13,121 nucleotides of DNA from an uncultured Prosthecobacter sp. (GTDB lineage: Bacteria > Verrucomicrobiota > Verrucomicrobiia > Verrucomicrobiales > Verrucomicrobiaceae): positions 1 through 13,121 of the forward strand of contig CANNUR010000067.1 in NCBI GenBank assembly GCA_947523045.1, in the 5' to 3' direction. A program made the position numbers and the translations under genes. The notes beneath the pieces are model-generated. The model searched no databases and was not told the origin of the DNA. It saw only the letters and a program-made list of their open reading frames with translations. Below are positions 1 through 7,261 of the stretch, piece after piece (positions within the stretch are counted from its first letter, which is position 1; each line of letters opens with the position of its first letter).

Positions 1-1836
1 GCGCAGTTGACCCCAAGTTCCAGCGCCGTCAGCAATCGCCTCGTTTGCATAGCTTAGATTGAGCAGTCGGGAACGGAACTCCAGTGGGGACAGGCCGGAA
101 AAAAGCAGCGCACGAAGGATGCGCAAGGCCGGGCGAGAGAAGCGCGAGCGCCCTGTGCGGCGGGGTTTTTCGATGATGACGTCCTTGATTTTGTTGTCCT
201 GCCCAGGTTTGGGCGTGTGGGGGTCGCCGAAATGCTTCTCAAGCCATCCACTCATCTTGGCACGAGTGATGGCGCCTTTTTGACCGGGCGATTCGATGCC
301 AGGTACGACCGTCTGGTGAAAGTGATCTGCATACAGTTTCCGCATATCCTCCGCGTTGAGCCAATCGCGCCCGTCTTGGAGTTCCGGCACGAAGCGGAAG
401 TTTTTCACCTGCAGCAGGAAAGACACCTCGGCGGCAAGCAGGCTGTCCGCCTCCCACTGGCCATCCTTGCCACGCACGAGGTCGCATTTGGCGACGTTGT
501 AGCGTGGTAACAGAGCGCAGTTGCCCACGCAGCGGTTGTCAAAGGTGGGGGCCTTCTGCCCCAGAGCGGCCTGCCACTCCGCTTTCTTGCCCCGCACATA
601 GTCACCCTCTCCTTTTTGACGGGCCAAGTGCTGCATTGCCTCCCGGCGTTGTTTTTCGACGTCTTCGAGTTGGGGGTCGCGGCGCGGAATATTGGGGTAA
701 GGAATCTGCGGCGGGCCATAGGCGATGTAGCGCGCCTTTCCTGCAAGCTGAGGCAACAGTGCCTCTGCGGCGTGGCAGAGGGCCATGAACTCGGCCTCCA
801 CCATGTCGCGCGGAAACACTGCAGGCATCCTGTTGGCATCGGCGACGACTTTCTCTCCAGGCTTCGGTTTCTTGGCGGGATCTCGCTGGTCGTCCCATTT
901 GGCAGAGCGGGCGTCATGCCTGCACCTCAACTCTACATGCTCGGGATTGTCAGCGCTCCACAGACCGATGCGGTGGGCCTCCCAAAAACACGGGTGCAGG
1001 TGGCGGGGATTTCCCCTGGCTGCAGCGGCAACGGCCCCGCGCATGGCCTTGGCCCGCTCCTGGCTGGCGGCTTCTTCCTCACGCTGCTTTTGCTCTTCTT
1101 CGGAGAGCACGGGAGCGGTTTCAACCGCGTCTTCACTTTCAACGGTTGCGGATTCTGATTTTCTGCCCCGCGCTTTGCTGGCAGCGCTGGGCTTGTCCTG
1201 CTTTTTCGGCTGAGGAGACTCTTGAACGCGTGCCCACGGCACCGCCGGGTCATAGCCACGTTTTTGGATGGCTGAATGGAGCGCTTTGAAGACCTGCCAG
1301 TCTTCGAGCACCCGGTCTTGCGCGGCGATCTGCGCCTTTTCCCCCAGCAGTAGCAGGCAGCGCAAAGCCGCACCGCAATAAACTGTGCGGGCACCTGCCT
1401 CGTCACTGGGGGCTCCATCCTCAGTTTTTTCCCCGAGGTGCGGCGGAAACTCGCGTTCAAGCCTGTAATCCCCCTTTTCAGCAAGCTGATAGCGCATCCT
1501 GCCGTCCGGGAGTTTGACGCGATTTTCCGTGATTTTCCGTCCATGCAGAACAGCACTGTTCAATCCATTCGTTGTAAAAACCTCCCGCAGCCATTTTTCA
1601 CGGGCCTTGTGGGCGAGTCGTGTGCGATACATGCGGCGTCGCTTCCTCTCATCTTCCAGTGAGGCCCACATTTCCGGCACGGTGCAGGCGCGGACGATGG
1701 GAAAGGCAAAAGTGCGACTGCTTCCCTCTCCCCTTTGCTCCTGTAACGCGATCCCATAGGAACCAATGCCCAAATCCAATGCCAGGATGCGCTGCACCTC
1801 TGCAATGCCCGTCGATTCAGCTGACTCTGAACTCAT
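1..1836 (-). CDS. cas9: CRISPR-associated endonuclease Cas9, N-terminal part (3' end outside window)
   Basis: RNA-guided DNA endonuclease of a type II CRISPR system. From ATG at 1836-1834 the frame is open for 612 codons and runs off the left edge. Visible in order: RuvC-I motif LALDLGIGSYGIAL (residues 18-31, catalytic Asp21); Arg-rich bridge helix at about 64-86 (RKRRRMYRTRLAHKAR); the RGY element ALHSAIQKRGYD (185-196), equivalent to the 'RRGY' element of many II-C proteins; a charged low-complexity stretch at about 205-265; FDNRCVGNCALLPRYNVAKC (432-451); FLLQVKNFRF (473-482); and GRSRFSRPALRIL (562-574), typical of the end of the recognition lobe before RuvC-II. RuvC-II, HNH, RuvC-III and the PAM-interacting domain would lie left of the window. 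Length and bridge helix argue against IscB. Subtype looks II-C-like but is unproven. No strong ribosome-binding site; composition is less GC-rich than the neighbours, suggesting transfer. The Cas9 call is firm; activity is not shown. Confidence 0.93.
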   Translation of the reverse strand, partial: MSSESAESTGIAEVQRILALDLGIGSYGIALQEQRGEGSSRTFAFPIVRACTVPEMWASLEDERKRRRMYRTRLAHKAREKWLREVFTTNGLNSAVLHGRKITENRVKLPDGRMRYQLAEKGDYRLEREFPPHLGEKTEDGAPSDEAGARTVYCGAALRCLLLLGEKAQIAAQDRVLEDWQVFKALHSAIQKRGYDPAVPWARVQESPQPKKQDKPSAASKARGRKSESATVESEDAVETAPVLSEEEQKQREEEAASQERAKAMRGAVAAAARGNPRHLHPCFWEAHRIGLWSADNPEHVELRCRHDARSAKWDDQRDPAKKPKPGEKVVADANRMPAVFPRDMVEAEFMALCHAAEALLPQLAGKARYIAYGPPQIPYPNIPRRDPQLEDVEKQRREAMQHLARQKGEGDYVRGKKAEWQAALGQKAPTFDNRCVGNCALLPRYNVAKCDLVRGKDGQWEADSLLAAEVSFLLQVKNFRFVPELQDGRDWLNAEDMRKLYADHFHQTVVPGIESPGQKGAITRAKMSGWLEKHFGDPHTPKPGQDNKIKDVIIEKPRRTGRSRFSRPALRILRALLFSGLSPLEFRSRLLNLSYANEAIADGAGTWGQLR

Positions 1837-2077
1837 AGTTTGGCGAGCTTACCTAATAAGGGGTGCCCGCACAAGTAGGCATTCCGCTTTACCTCTTCCT
1901 TGCAATTGAAGCCCATAGACCGATGAAACCCATTTTATCCGGCATGCTCATTTCTTACCCCAGCAGCGGCGAGGTGGACATGTCGGCAAGTCTGCCACAG
2001 ATTTGCCCAAAGTCCCGAGGTAACACTTTTGCCCCTGCCGCGTGGACAGGGATGCGGCGACCGCCGCCCACATCGCC
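1837..2077. other. Divergent intergenic region between cas9 and the copper ATPase gene
   Basis: About 240 bases separating divergently read genes, so both promoters should be here. No convincing -35/-10 pair is visible for either strand; on the minus strand a TAAAAT hexamer (1937-1932) is a weak -10 candidate. GACATGTC (1977-1984) is a short palindrome, and GGCA/TGCC at 1985-1996 forms a small hairpin. No CRISPR repeat units are seen. A tracrRNA could sit here in principle, but no anti-repeat can be assigned without the array. Part of it (2042-2077) may be coding if the ATPase starts at the upstream GTG. Confidence 0.5.
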
Positions 2078-4384
2078 ATGAAGCCCGAATCCCACGACAC
2101 CCCCTCCTGCTGCCACGCTCCCAAGCCGGAGCCTGCCCCCTCCTGCTGTCACCCGCCGGCCCCCAAGCCCGCCTGCTGCCACGAAGCCCCGCCACCGCCC
2201 TGCTGCCAGGGCGGGCACGGCGCCCATCATCACGATCCCGCCATCCGTCCCTCGGCAACGGCGAAGTACTTCTGCCCGATGTGCCCCGGCGTCGAATCAG
2301 ACCGGCCCGGCACCTGCCCGAAGTGCGGCATGGCCCTGGAACGCAACCCGGCCTTCGGCCCTGCCGAGGACGGCGAGGACGATGCCGAGCTGCACGACAT
2401 GCAGCGCCGCTTGGTCTGGAGTTCGCTCCTGACCCTGCCGGTCTTCGTCCTCGCCATGGCCCACCTGGTGCCGGCCTGGCGCCATGCCGAGTGGGCCGAC
2501 GGCACCGTCGCGCGCTGGCTGCAGTTCGCCCTCAGCACACCGGTCGTGCTGTGGGCGGGCGCACCCTTCTTCGCCCGCGCCTGGCTGTCGCTGCGCCACC
2601 GCAGCGCCAACATGTTCACCCTCATCGCCCTCGGCGTCGGTTCGGCCTGGGCCTTCAGCGCGGCGGTGATGCTGGCCCCCCAGCTCTTCCCGGCCAGCCT
2701 CGCCGGCGCACACGGCCGCCTGCCGCTCTACTTCGAGGCGGCGGCGGTCATCCTGGTGCTGGTGCTGCTCGGCCAGGTGCTCGAGCTGCGGGCACGCGCC
2801 CGCACCGGCGGCGCCATCCGCGAACTGCTCGGCCTGCAGCCGAAGACCGCGCGGCTCGTGACGGCGGCAGGCGACCGCGAAGTGCCGCTCGACGAGGTCC
2901 AGCCCGGCGACCACCTGCGCGTGCGTCCCGGCGAAAAGGTGCCGGTCGACGGCCGCGTGCTCGAGGGCGTCAGCCACGTCGATGAGGCCATGCTCACCGG
3001 CGAACCCGAGCCCGTGCGCAAGGAAGCGGGCGCCCACGTCACCGGCGGCACCCTCAACCAGCAGGGCAGCCTGGTCATGGTGGCGGAACGCGTCGGCGGC
3101 GAAACCACCCTGGCCCAGATCGTTCGCCTGGTCGGCGAGGCCCAGCGCAGCCGCGCGCCGGTGCAGGCCCTGGCCGACAAGGTCGCCTCGTGGTTCGTGC
3201 CGGCCGTGGTCGCCACCGCCGTGCTCACCTTCGTCCTCTGGCTCTGGCTCGGCCCGGGCCTGGCCCACGCGATCGCCAGCGCGGTCTCGGTGCTCATCAT
3301 CGCCTGCCCCTGCGCCCTCGGCCTCGCCACGCCGATGAGCGTGATGGTCGGTGTCGGCCGCGGCGCCCAGATGGGCGTGCTCATCCGCGAAGCCGCCGCC
3401 ATCGAGAAGCTGGCCGCACTCAACACGCTGGCCGTCGACAAAACCGGCACCCTCACCCTCGGCCGACCGGAACTGGTCGACCTGCTGCCTGTCTCGGCAG
3501 GCGGGCCCGACGAAACCACCCTGCTACGGCTGGCCGCCGCCTTGGAACGCGGCAGCGAACACCCGCTTGCCCAGGCCCTGCTGCGCGCCGCCGAATCCCG
3601 CCAGCTCGCCCTGCCCGAGGCGGAGGATTTCCACAGCACCCCGGGCGGCGGCGTCACTGGCCGCGTTGAGGGACGGTCAGTCGCCATCGGCAAGGCCGAC
3701 TTCCTGCGCGCGACCGGCATCCGCGAGGTGGAGGCGCTCGAAGCCCTCGCCGCCCCGCGCCAGGCCGAGGGCAAGACCGCCGTCCTGCTCGCCGTCGACG
3801 GCACCGCCGCCGCGGTGTTCGCGGTCGCCGATCCCGTCAAGCCGACCACGCCCGCCGCGCTCAACGACCTGCGCGCGCTCGGGGTGGAACTGGTCCTGCT
3901 CACCGGCGACAACGAGCGCACCACCGCCCATGTCGCCGGCAGCCTCGGCCTGAGCCGCTGGCACGCCGGAGTCAGCCCGCAGGAAAAGCACGCCGTCATC
4001 GCCTCGCTCAAGGGGTCGGGTCGCGTGGTCGGCATGGCCGGCGACGGTGTCAATGACGCGCCGGCCCTGGCGGCGGCCGATGTCGGCATCGCCATGGGCA
4101 CGGGTACCGACATCGCCATGGAGAGCGCCCCGGTCACCCTGGTCGGCGGCGACCTGCGCGGCCTCGTCCACGCGGTCCGCCTGGGTCGCGCCATGCGCCG
4201 CAACATCCACCAAAACCTGCTCTTCGCCTTCCTCTACAACGCCCTCGGCATCCCGGTCGCCGCCGGCCTGCTCTACCCCTGGACCGGCCTGCTGCTCAGT
4301 CCCATGCTGGCCGGCGCGGCGATGAGCCTCAGCTCGGTCTCGGTCATTGCCAACGCCCTGCGCCTGCGCCGGGTGCGGTTATGA
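2078..4384 (+). CDS. copA: Copper-exporting P1B-type ATPase with Cys/His-rich N-terminus
   Basis: Inner-membrane pump coupling ATP hydrolysis to export of monovalent copper from the cytoplasm. With ATG 2078 the protein has 768 residues. Residues 1-53 hold four CC pairs (11-12, 23-24, 33-34, 42-43; three are CCH) and a His cluster (47-52). Next is a heavy-metal-binding domain, Cys66-x2-Cys69 and Cys80-x2-Cys83, instead of the usual GMxCxxC domains. The ATPase core follows: TGE (307-309), CPC in the ion channel (410-412), phosphorylated Asp454 in DKTGT, HP (495-496), GDGVND (655-660), a TM YN pair in LYNALGIP, and MSLSS (749-753). CPC plus YN plus MSxSS is the P1B-1 (Cu+) signature. An in-frame GTG at 2042 would add 12 residues; ATG is preferred because the extra residues show no homology and neither start has a ribosome-binding site. 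No CopZ, CsoR or CueR is adjacent. Confidence 0.93.
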   Translation: MKPESHDTPSCCHAPKPEPAPSCCHPPAPKPACCHEAPPPPCCQGGHGAHHHDPAIRPSATAKYFCPMCPGVESDRPGTCPKCGMALERNPAFGPAEDGEDDAELHDMQRRLVWSSLLTLPVFVLAMAHLVPAWRHAEWADGTVARWLQFALSTPVVLWAGAPFFARAWLSLRHRSANMFTLIALGVGSAWAFSAAVMLAPQLFPASLAGAHGRLPLYFEAAAVILVLVLLGQVLELRARARTGGAIRELLGLQPKTARLVTAAGDREVPLDEVQPGDHLRVRPGEKVPVDGRVLEGVSHVDEAMLTGEPEPVRKEAGAHVTGGTLNQQGSLVMVAERVGGETTLAQIVRLVGEAQRSRAPVQALADKVASWFVPAVVATAVLTFVLWLWLGPGLAHAIASAVSVLIIACPCALGLATPMSVMVGVGRGAQMGVLIREAAAIEKLAALNTLAVDKTGTLTLGRPELVDLLPVSAGGPDETTLLRLAAALERGSEHPLAQALLRAAESRQLALPEAEDFHSTPGGGVTGRVEGRSVAIGKADFLRATGIREVEALEALAAPRQAEGKTAVLLAVDGTAAAVFAVADPVKPTTPAALNDLRALGVELVLLTGDNERTTAHVAGSLGLSRWHAGVSPQEKHAVIASLKGSGRVVGMAGDGVNDAPALAAADVGIAMGTGTDIAMESAPVTLVGGDLRGLVHAVRLGRAMRRNIHQNLLFAFLYNALGIPVAAGLLYPWTGLLLSPMLAGAAMSLSSVSVIANALRLRRVRL

Positions 4385-4503
4385 GCGGAGCGCGTGCATG
4401 GCGAAGCCTGCTCGCCTGATCCACTTCAGGTCCGCCTGAGCGAGGGGCGTCGACACCCACTCGCCATGCCAAGCGAGTGACCTTCGGCACACTCGCGCTC
4501 CGC
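4385..4503. repeat. Nested inverted repeats between convergent genes (REP-like or bidirectional terminator)
   Basis: The space between the ends of the copper ATPase and porin genes is filled with self-complementary sequence. Outer arms GCGGAGCGCG (4385-4394) and CGCGCTCCGC (4494-4503) match perfectly. Inner arms GCATGGCGA (4396-4404) and TCGCCATGC (4461-4469) also match perfectly. A competing hairpin CACTCGC/GCGAGTG (4458-4464 with 4473-4479, loop 8) overlaps the inner arm. In the middle, CCTGA/TCAGG/CCTGA (4415-4419, 4426-4430, 4435-4439) can form either of two hairpins, and CTCGC/GCGAG (4411-4415 with 4440-4444) closes around them. No T-run follows any stem, so an intrinsic terminator is not obvious. 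Function is inferred from position only. Confidence 0.6.
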
Positions 4504-4520
4504 CGGCAAAGTCAGCCACC

Positions 4521-5753
4521 TCAATCGTGGTCGAGGAAACCCGGCAGCATGACGTTCATCGGGAAGGCGCCGCCGGAGTGCGGGCCAAAGAAGAAGCGCA
4601 GCATGGTGCTGGCGGTCCAGACGTCCTTGCCGCCGAGGCGGGAGTACTCAATGCCGGTCATGAGCTTGAGCCGGTGCTTGGCGATGTAGTAGTTGAAGCC
4701 GAGGTAGCCGGCCTGGTAGAACTTGCCGTCGGGCAGGCCGGCGGGCTGCTCGTAACGCCTCTGCGCCTCCAGCCCGTCCTCATGGGTGGCCGCGGCGATC
4801 TGGTAGCGCAGCACCATCTGCAGGTTGTCGGTCAGGAAATACCCCGGCTGCAGGTTGAGCCCCACCGCGTCGCCGCGGTCCTTGCTGGTGCCGTAGGTGG
4901 TTTCGGCGACGAACGATGCGCACCCCTCGGTGAGGATCAGCGCCGAGGACACCCCATGACGGAAATGATCAAGGTTGGTGGAAGGCTCATTGGCGTCGCT
5001 CTGCAGATACGTGACGTGCACGTGGGCGGTGTCGGTGCCGAGCGAGTTGCCGAGATCATAATAGGCGGCGGCGAGGTAGGACCAGCCTGAGTTGAACTCG
5101 GTGAAGGCGCGGCCCATGTCCCAGCCAGTGGCGTTGGAGAACAGGCCGGTATAATAGGTCAGTCCGCCGACCTTGCCCTGCAGGGTCACCGCCGGCGTGT
5201 AGTCGAGACCGAACATGTTGGTCAGTTGCGAGCGCTCCAGGTAGTTGATGTAGCGGCTGGAAACGTTGCGATCGTGGGTGAAGCGATGCTTTTGCTGGCC
5301 GAGCGTCAGGGCGATCTCGGGGGTGAAAGCCCACTGCACCCAAAGCTCGGTGAAGCCGTTGTAAAAGGGATCAACATCGCTGCCGCTGACCATCTGGGCG
5401 TGCAGGGTCATCTTCTCAAACAGCTTGGCCTGCCCCCCCATGCGCAGGCGACGGGTCTCGAAACCGACGTCATCGCCGGCACTGCCCTCCGACCAGTGAT
5501 ACTGGCCGTGGTAGCGGCCGAGCAGCCAGAGTTCCTGCAGCCAGGGATGGTCCGGATCCTTGTGGAGCAAGCCAAGATTTTCGAGTTGGTCGCCCAGCCA
5601 GTGCGAACTAAGGGCGCTGGAAATCAGTTCGGAAGCCTTGCCGCCCGGCTCGGCGGCGGGAAGGGGCGCAAGACAGGACAGCAGGGCCAGGCTGCCGGCA
5701 GTCAGCAAGCGGCAGAAGTGACGAAAACGAAGAAGAACAGGTTGGGAACTCAT
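4521..5753 (-). CDS. Phosphate-selective porin O/P family outer-membrane protein
   Basis: Predicted outer-membrane beta-barrel of the OprO/OprP type, which passes phosphate, polyphosphate or other anions. From ATG 5753 the product has 410 residues, close to the usual family length. It opens with a signal peptide (basic RFRHFCR, then a hydrophobic stretch ending near PLPAAEP). The mature part shows many short alternating amphipathic strands and family-like segments such as DVGFETRRLRMGGQAKL, WVQWAFTPEIALTLGQQK and WSYLAAAYYDLG. An in-frame GTG at 5774 would add 7 residues; ATG is preferred because it starts the signal peptide cleanly. Upstream on the same strand lies a Pho-box-like direct repeat, consistent with phosphate-starvation control. 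It is convergent with the copper ATPase gene and divergent from the MHS transporter gene. Substrate is inferred from family only; it could be a general anion channel. Confidence 0.8.
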   Translation of the reverse strand: MSSQPVLLRFRHFCRLLTAGSLALLSCLAPLPAAEPGGKASELISSALSSHWLGDQLENLGLLHKDPDHPWLQELWLLGRYHGQYHWSEGSAGDDVGFETRRLRMGGQAKLFEKMTLHAQMVSGSDVDPFYNGFTELWVQWAFTPEIALTLGQQKHRFTHDRNVSSRYINYLERSQLTNMFGLDYTPAVTLQGKVGGLTYYTGLFSNATGWDMGRAFTEFNSGWSYLAAAYYDLGNSLGTDTAHVHVTYLQSDANEPSTNLDHFRHGVSSALILTEGCASFVAETTYGTSKDRGDAVGLNLQPGYFLTDNLQMVLRYQIAAATHEDGLEAQRRYEQPAGLPDGKFYQAGYLGFNYYIAKHRLKLMTGIEYSRLGGKDVWTASTMLRFFFGPHSGGAFPMNVMLPGFLDHD

Positions 5754-5796
5754 GGTTTGTGTCGGGAGATTCACAGAAAAGCGACAGAATCCGTCA

Positions 5797-5860
5797 CTGG
5801 CGAGCCCTCCTGTGTGACACTATTGTTACAATGGGTCGGTCTTTGTGACAGGCTCGCCAG
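5797..5860. repeat. 10-bp inverted repeat in the porin/MHS divergent region
   Basis: CTGGCGAGCC (5797-5806) and GGCTCGCCAG (5851-5860) are perfect complements separated by 44 bases, with no extension on either side. The loop contains the Pho-box-like repeats. It could be a paired operator for a regulator that loops the divergent promoters, or an RNA stem in a 5' leader. Seen directly; the function is a guess. Confidence 0.6.
5814..5831 (-). promoter_or_regulatory. Pho-box-like direct repeat upstream of the porin gene
   Basis: Read on the minus strand the 18 bases are TTGTAACAATAGTGTCAC. Against the enterobacterial PhoB site CTGTCATAWAWCTGTCAY, 13 of 18 positions agree, with two TGTMACA heptamers 11 bases apart as PhoB requires. 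A third heptamer TGTCACA lies upstream at 5850-5844. It is about 60 bases ahead of the phosphate-porin ATG. The downstream -10 hexamer is not clear. Whether this phylum uses the same consensus is not established here. Confidence 0.4.
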
Positions 5861-5922
5861 ATTTCGCACCTCAAGGCGGTTCCTCTGCGCAAAGCCCCCT
5901 GCCGCTGGCGTTTTTCTCGACC

Positions 5923-7197
5923 ATGTCCCAGCCCGCCAGCCTCCGCCGTGTGGTCGCCGCCAGTTTCATCGGCACGACGATCGAATGGTACGACTTTTTC
6001 CTCTACGGCACCGCGGCGGCCCTGGTCTTCGACCGGTTGTTCTTCCCGAACTTCGATCCTTTCGCCGCCAAGATGGCCGCCTTCGCCACCTTCGCGGTCG
6101 GCTTCTTTGCGCGCCCGCTCGGCGGCATTGTCTTCGGGCACTATGGCGACAAGGTCGGCCGCAAGGCCATGCTGGTCACCACCCTCATGCTCATGGGCGT
6201 GGCCACCGTGCTCATCGGCCTGCTGCCGACCTATGAGCAGATCGGCGTGGCGGCACCGGTGCTGCTCGTGCTGCTGCGTTTCACCCAGGGCTTCGGCGTT
6301 GGCGGCGAGTGGGGCGGCGCCGTACTGATGGCGGTCGAGCACGGCCACGAGGGCCGGCGGGGTTTCCACGCCAGTTGGGTGCAGGCCGGCGTGCCGGTCG
6401 GCCTGCTGCTCGCCAACGGGGTCTTCCACCTCGCCTCGTCGATGGAGGAGGCCGCCTTCCTCAGCTGGGGCTGGCGCATCCCCTTCCTGCTTGGCGTCCT
6501 GCTGCTCGGCGTCGGTCTGTTCATCCGCCTCGCCATCCTCGAAAGCCCGATCTTTGAGAAGGCCCGTCAGGAGGCGCCACCGCCCAAGATCCCCATCCTC
6601 ACCGTTCTGCGCGAGCACCCGCGCAACGTCACTCTGGCCATGGGTGCGCGCTTCGCCGAAAACGCCTTCTTCTACATCTTCACGGTCCTCGTTCTCAGCT
6701 ACGGCTCCCAGCAACTCGGCCTCGCCAAGCCCGCTCTGCTCAACGCCGTTCTGGTCGGTTCGGCCGCCCAACTGGTCTTCATCCCCTGGTTCGGCGCCCT
6801 CTCCGACCGCCTGGGCCGACGCCCCGTTTACCTCGGCGGCGCCCTCTTTCTCCTGCTCTTCGCCTTCCCCTTCTTCCAGCTTCTGGAAACCCGCCAACCC
6901 GGCCTCGTCCTGCTGGCGGTGGTCATCGGCCTGATCGGTCACGCGGCCATGTACGGCCCGCAAGCCGCCTTCTTCTCCGAACTCTTCGGCACCCGCGTCC
7001 GCTACAGCGGCGCCTCGCTCGGCTACCAACTCGCCTCGCCCCTCGCCGGCGGCCTCGCCCCTCTGATCGCCACCGCCCTGCTCGAATGGAGCGACGGCAA
7101 ACCCTGGCCGGTCGCCCTCTACCTCTGCGCCATGGCCGTGATCACGCTGATCTGCGTCTGGCTGGCCGAGGAAACCCATCGCAAGGACCTGCGCTAA
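5923..7197 (+). CDS. MFS transporter, metabolite:H+ symporter (MHS) family
   Basis: Inner-membrane proton symporter of the major facilitator superfamily, in the group that includes KgtP, ProP and ShiA. From ATG 5923 it has 424 residues with about 12 hydrophobic segments. MHS hallmarks are visible: GTTIEWYDFFLYG in TM1 (residues 17-29), the loop 2-3 motif GHYGDKVGRK (72-81), LRFTQGFGVGGEWGGA in TM4, and a second loop motif GALSDRLGRRP near the middle. Substrates in this family include dicarboxylates, citrate, shikimate, proline and betaine; nothing in the sequence decides among them. The frame stays open upstream to GTG 5845, but that start would overlap the inverted repeat and give a non-hydrophobic leader lacking family features, so ATG 5923 is used. 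It is divergent from the porin gene, so the pair may be co-regulated for outer- and inner-membrane passage of an anion (inference). Confidence 0.88.
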   Translation: MSQPASLRRVVAASFIGTTIEWYDFFLYGTAAALVFDRLFFPNFDPFAAKMAAFATFAVGFFARPLGGIVFGHYGDKVGRKAMLVTTLMLMGVATVLIGLLPTYEQIGVAAPVLLVLLRFTQGFGVGGEWGGAVLMAVEHGHEGRRGFHASWVQAGVPVGLLLANGVFHLASSMEEAAFLSWGWRIPFLLGVLLLGVGLFIRLAILESPIFEKARQEAPPPKIPILTVLREHPRNVTLAMGARFAENAFFYIFTVLVLSYGSQQLGLAKPALLNAVLVGSAAQLVFIPWFGALSDRLGRRPVYLGGALFLLLFAFPFFQLLETRQPGLVLLAVVIGLIGHAAMYGPQAAFFSELFGTRVRYSGASLGYQLASPLAGGLAPLIATALLEWSDGKPWPVALYLCAMAVITLICVWLAEETHRKDLR

Positions 7198-7206
7198 ATT
7201 TTGGGC

Positions 7207-7234
7207 TTGCGCTTTTCTGGATTACATCTGTAAT
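7207..7234 (+). promoter_or_regulatory. Candidate promoter of the blaI-M56 operon
   Basis: TTGCGC at 7207-7212 and TGTAAT at 7229-7234 are separated by 16 bases. The -10 matches five of six consensus positions; the -35 only three. The -10 lies inside the first BlaI-type operator, which is the arrangement expected for repression by blocking polymerase. Inferred from sequence only. Confidence 0.45.
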
Positions 7235-7235
7235 C
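7220..7235. promoter_or_regulatory. BlaI/MecI-type operator 1
   Basis: GATTACATCTGTAATC is a perfect palindrome with 7-base arms and a 2-base centre. It contains the BlaI/MecI core TACANNTGTA. It overlaps the candidate -10 hexamer and lies 26 bases before the repressor start codon, so autorepression is the natural reading. Confidence 0.85.
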
Positions 7236-7238
7236 TCG

Positions 7239-7254
7239 GATTACACTTGTAATT
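7239..7254. promoter_or_regulatory. BlaI/MecI-type operator 2
   Basis: GATTACACTTGTAATT has the same TACANNTGTA core with 7-base arms that differ only in the last base. Its centre is 19 bases from that of operator 1, close to two helical turns, so two repressor dimers could bind on one face of the DNA. It ends 7 bases before the repressor ATG. Confidence 0.83.
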
Positions 7255-7261
7255 CAGAAAA

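Noticed and set aside
933..1556. Basic 207-codon minus-strand frame inside cas9
   Set aside because: It overlaps cas9 in another frame; the cas9 frame carries the bridge helix, RGY and late recognition-lobe motifs and is open for all 612 codons.
1..1836. IscB or TnpB-type nuclease instead of Cas9
   Set aside because: The recognition lobe of several hundred residues after the bridge helix and the absence of an N-terminal PLMP domain fit Cas9, not IscB.
2728..4206. Long open frame on the minus strand opposite the copper ATPase gene
   Set aside because: Composition is Ser/Arg/Thr/Pro-rich without any family motif, as expected for the antisense of a very GC-rich gene; the plus strand holds every P1B signature.
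5771..5811. Possible leader peptide (AGGAGGG then GTG with eight codons) before the porin gene on the minus strand
   Set aside because: The Shine-Dalgarno-like sequence and spacing are good, but eight codons with no attenuation structure are easily chance, and Shine-Dalgarno use in this window is weak.
5794..7179. 461-codon minus-strand frame opposite the MHS transporter gene
   Set aside because: Glu/Gly/Ala/Gln-rich shadow of a membrane protein gene, with no motif; the MFS motifs on the plus strand are decisive.
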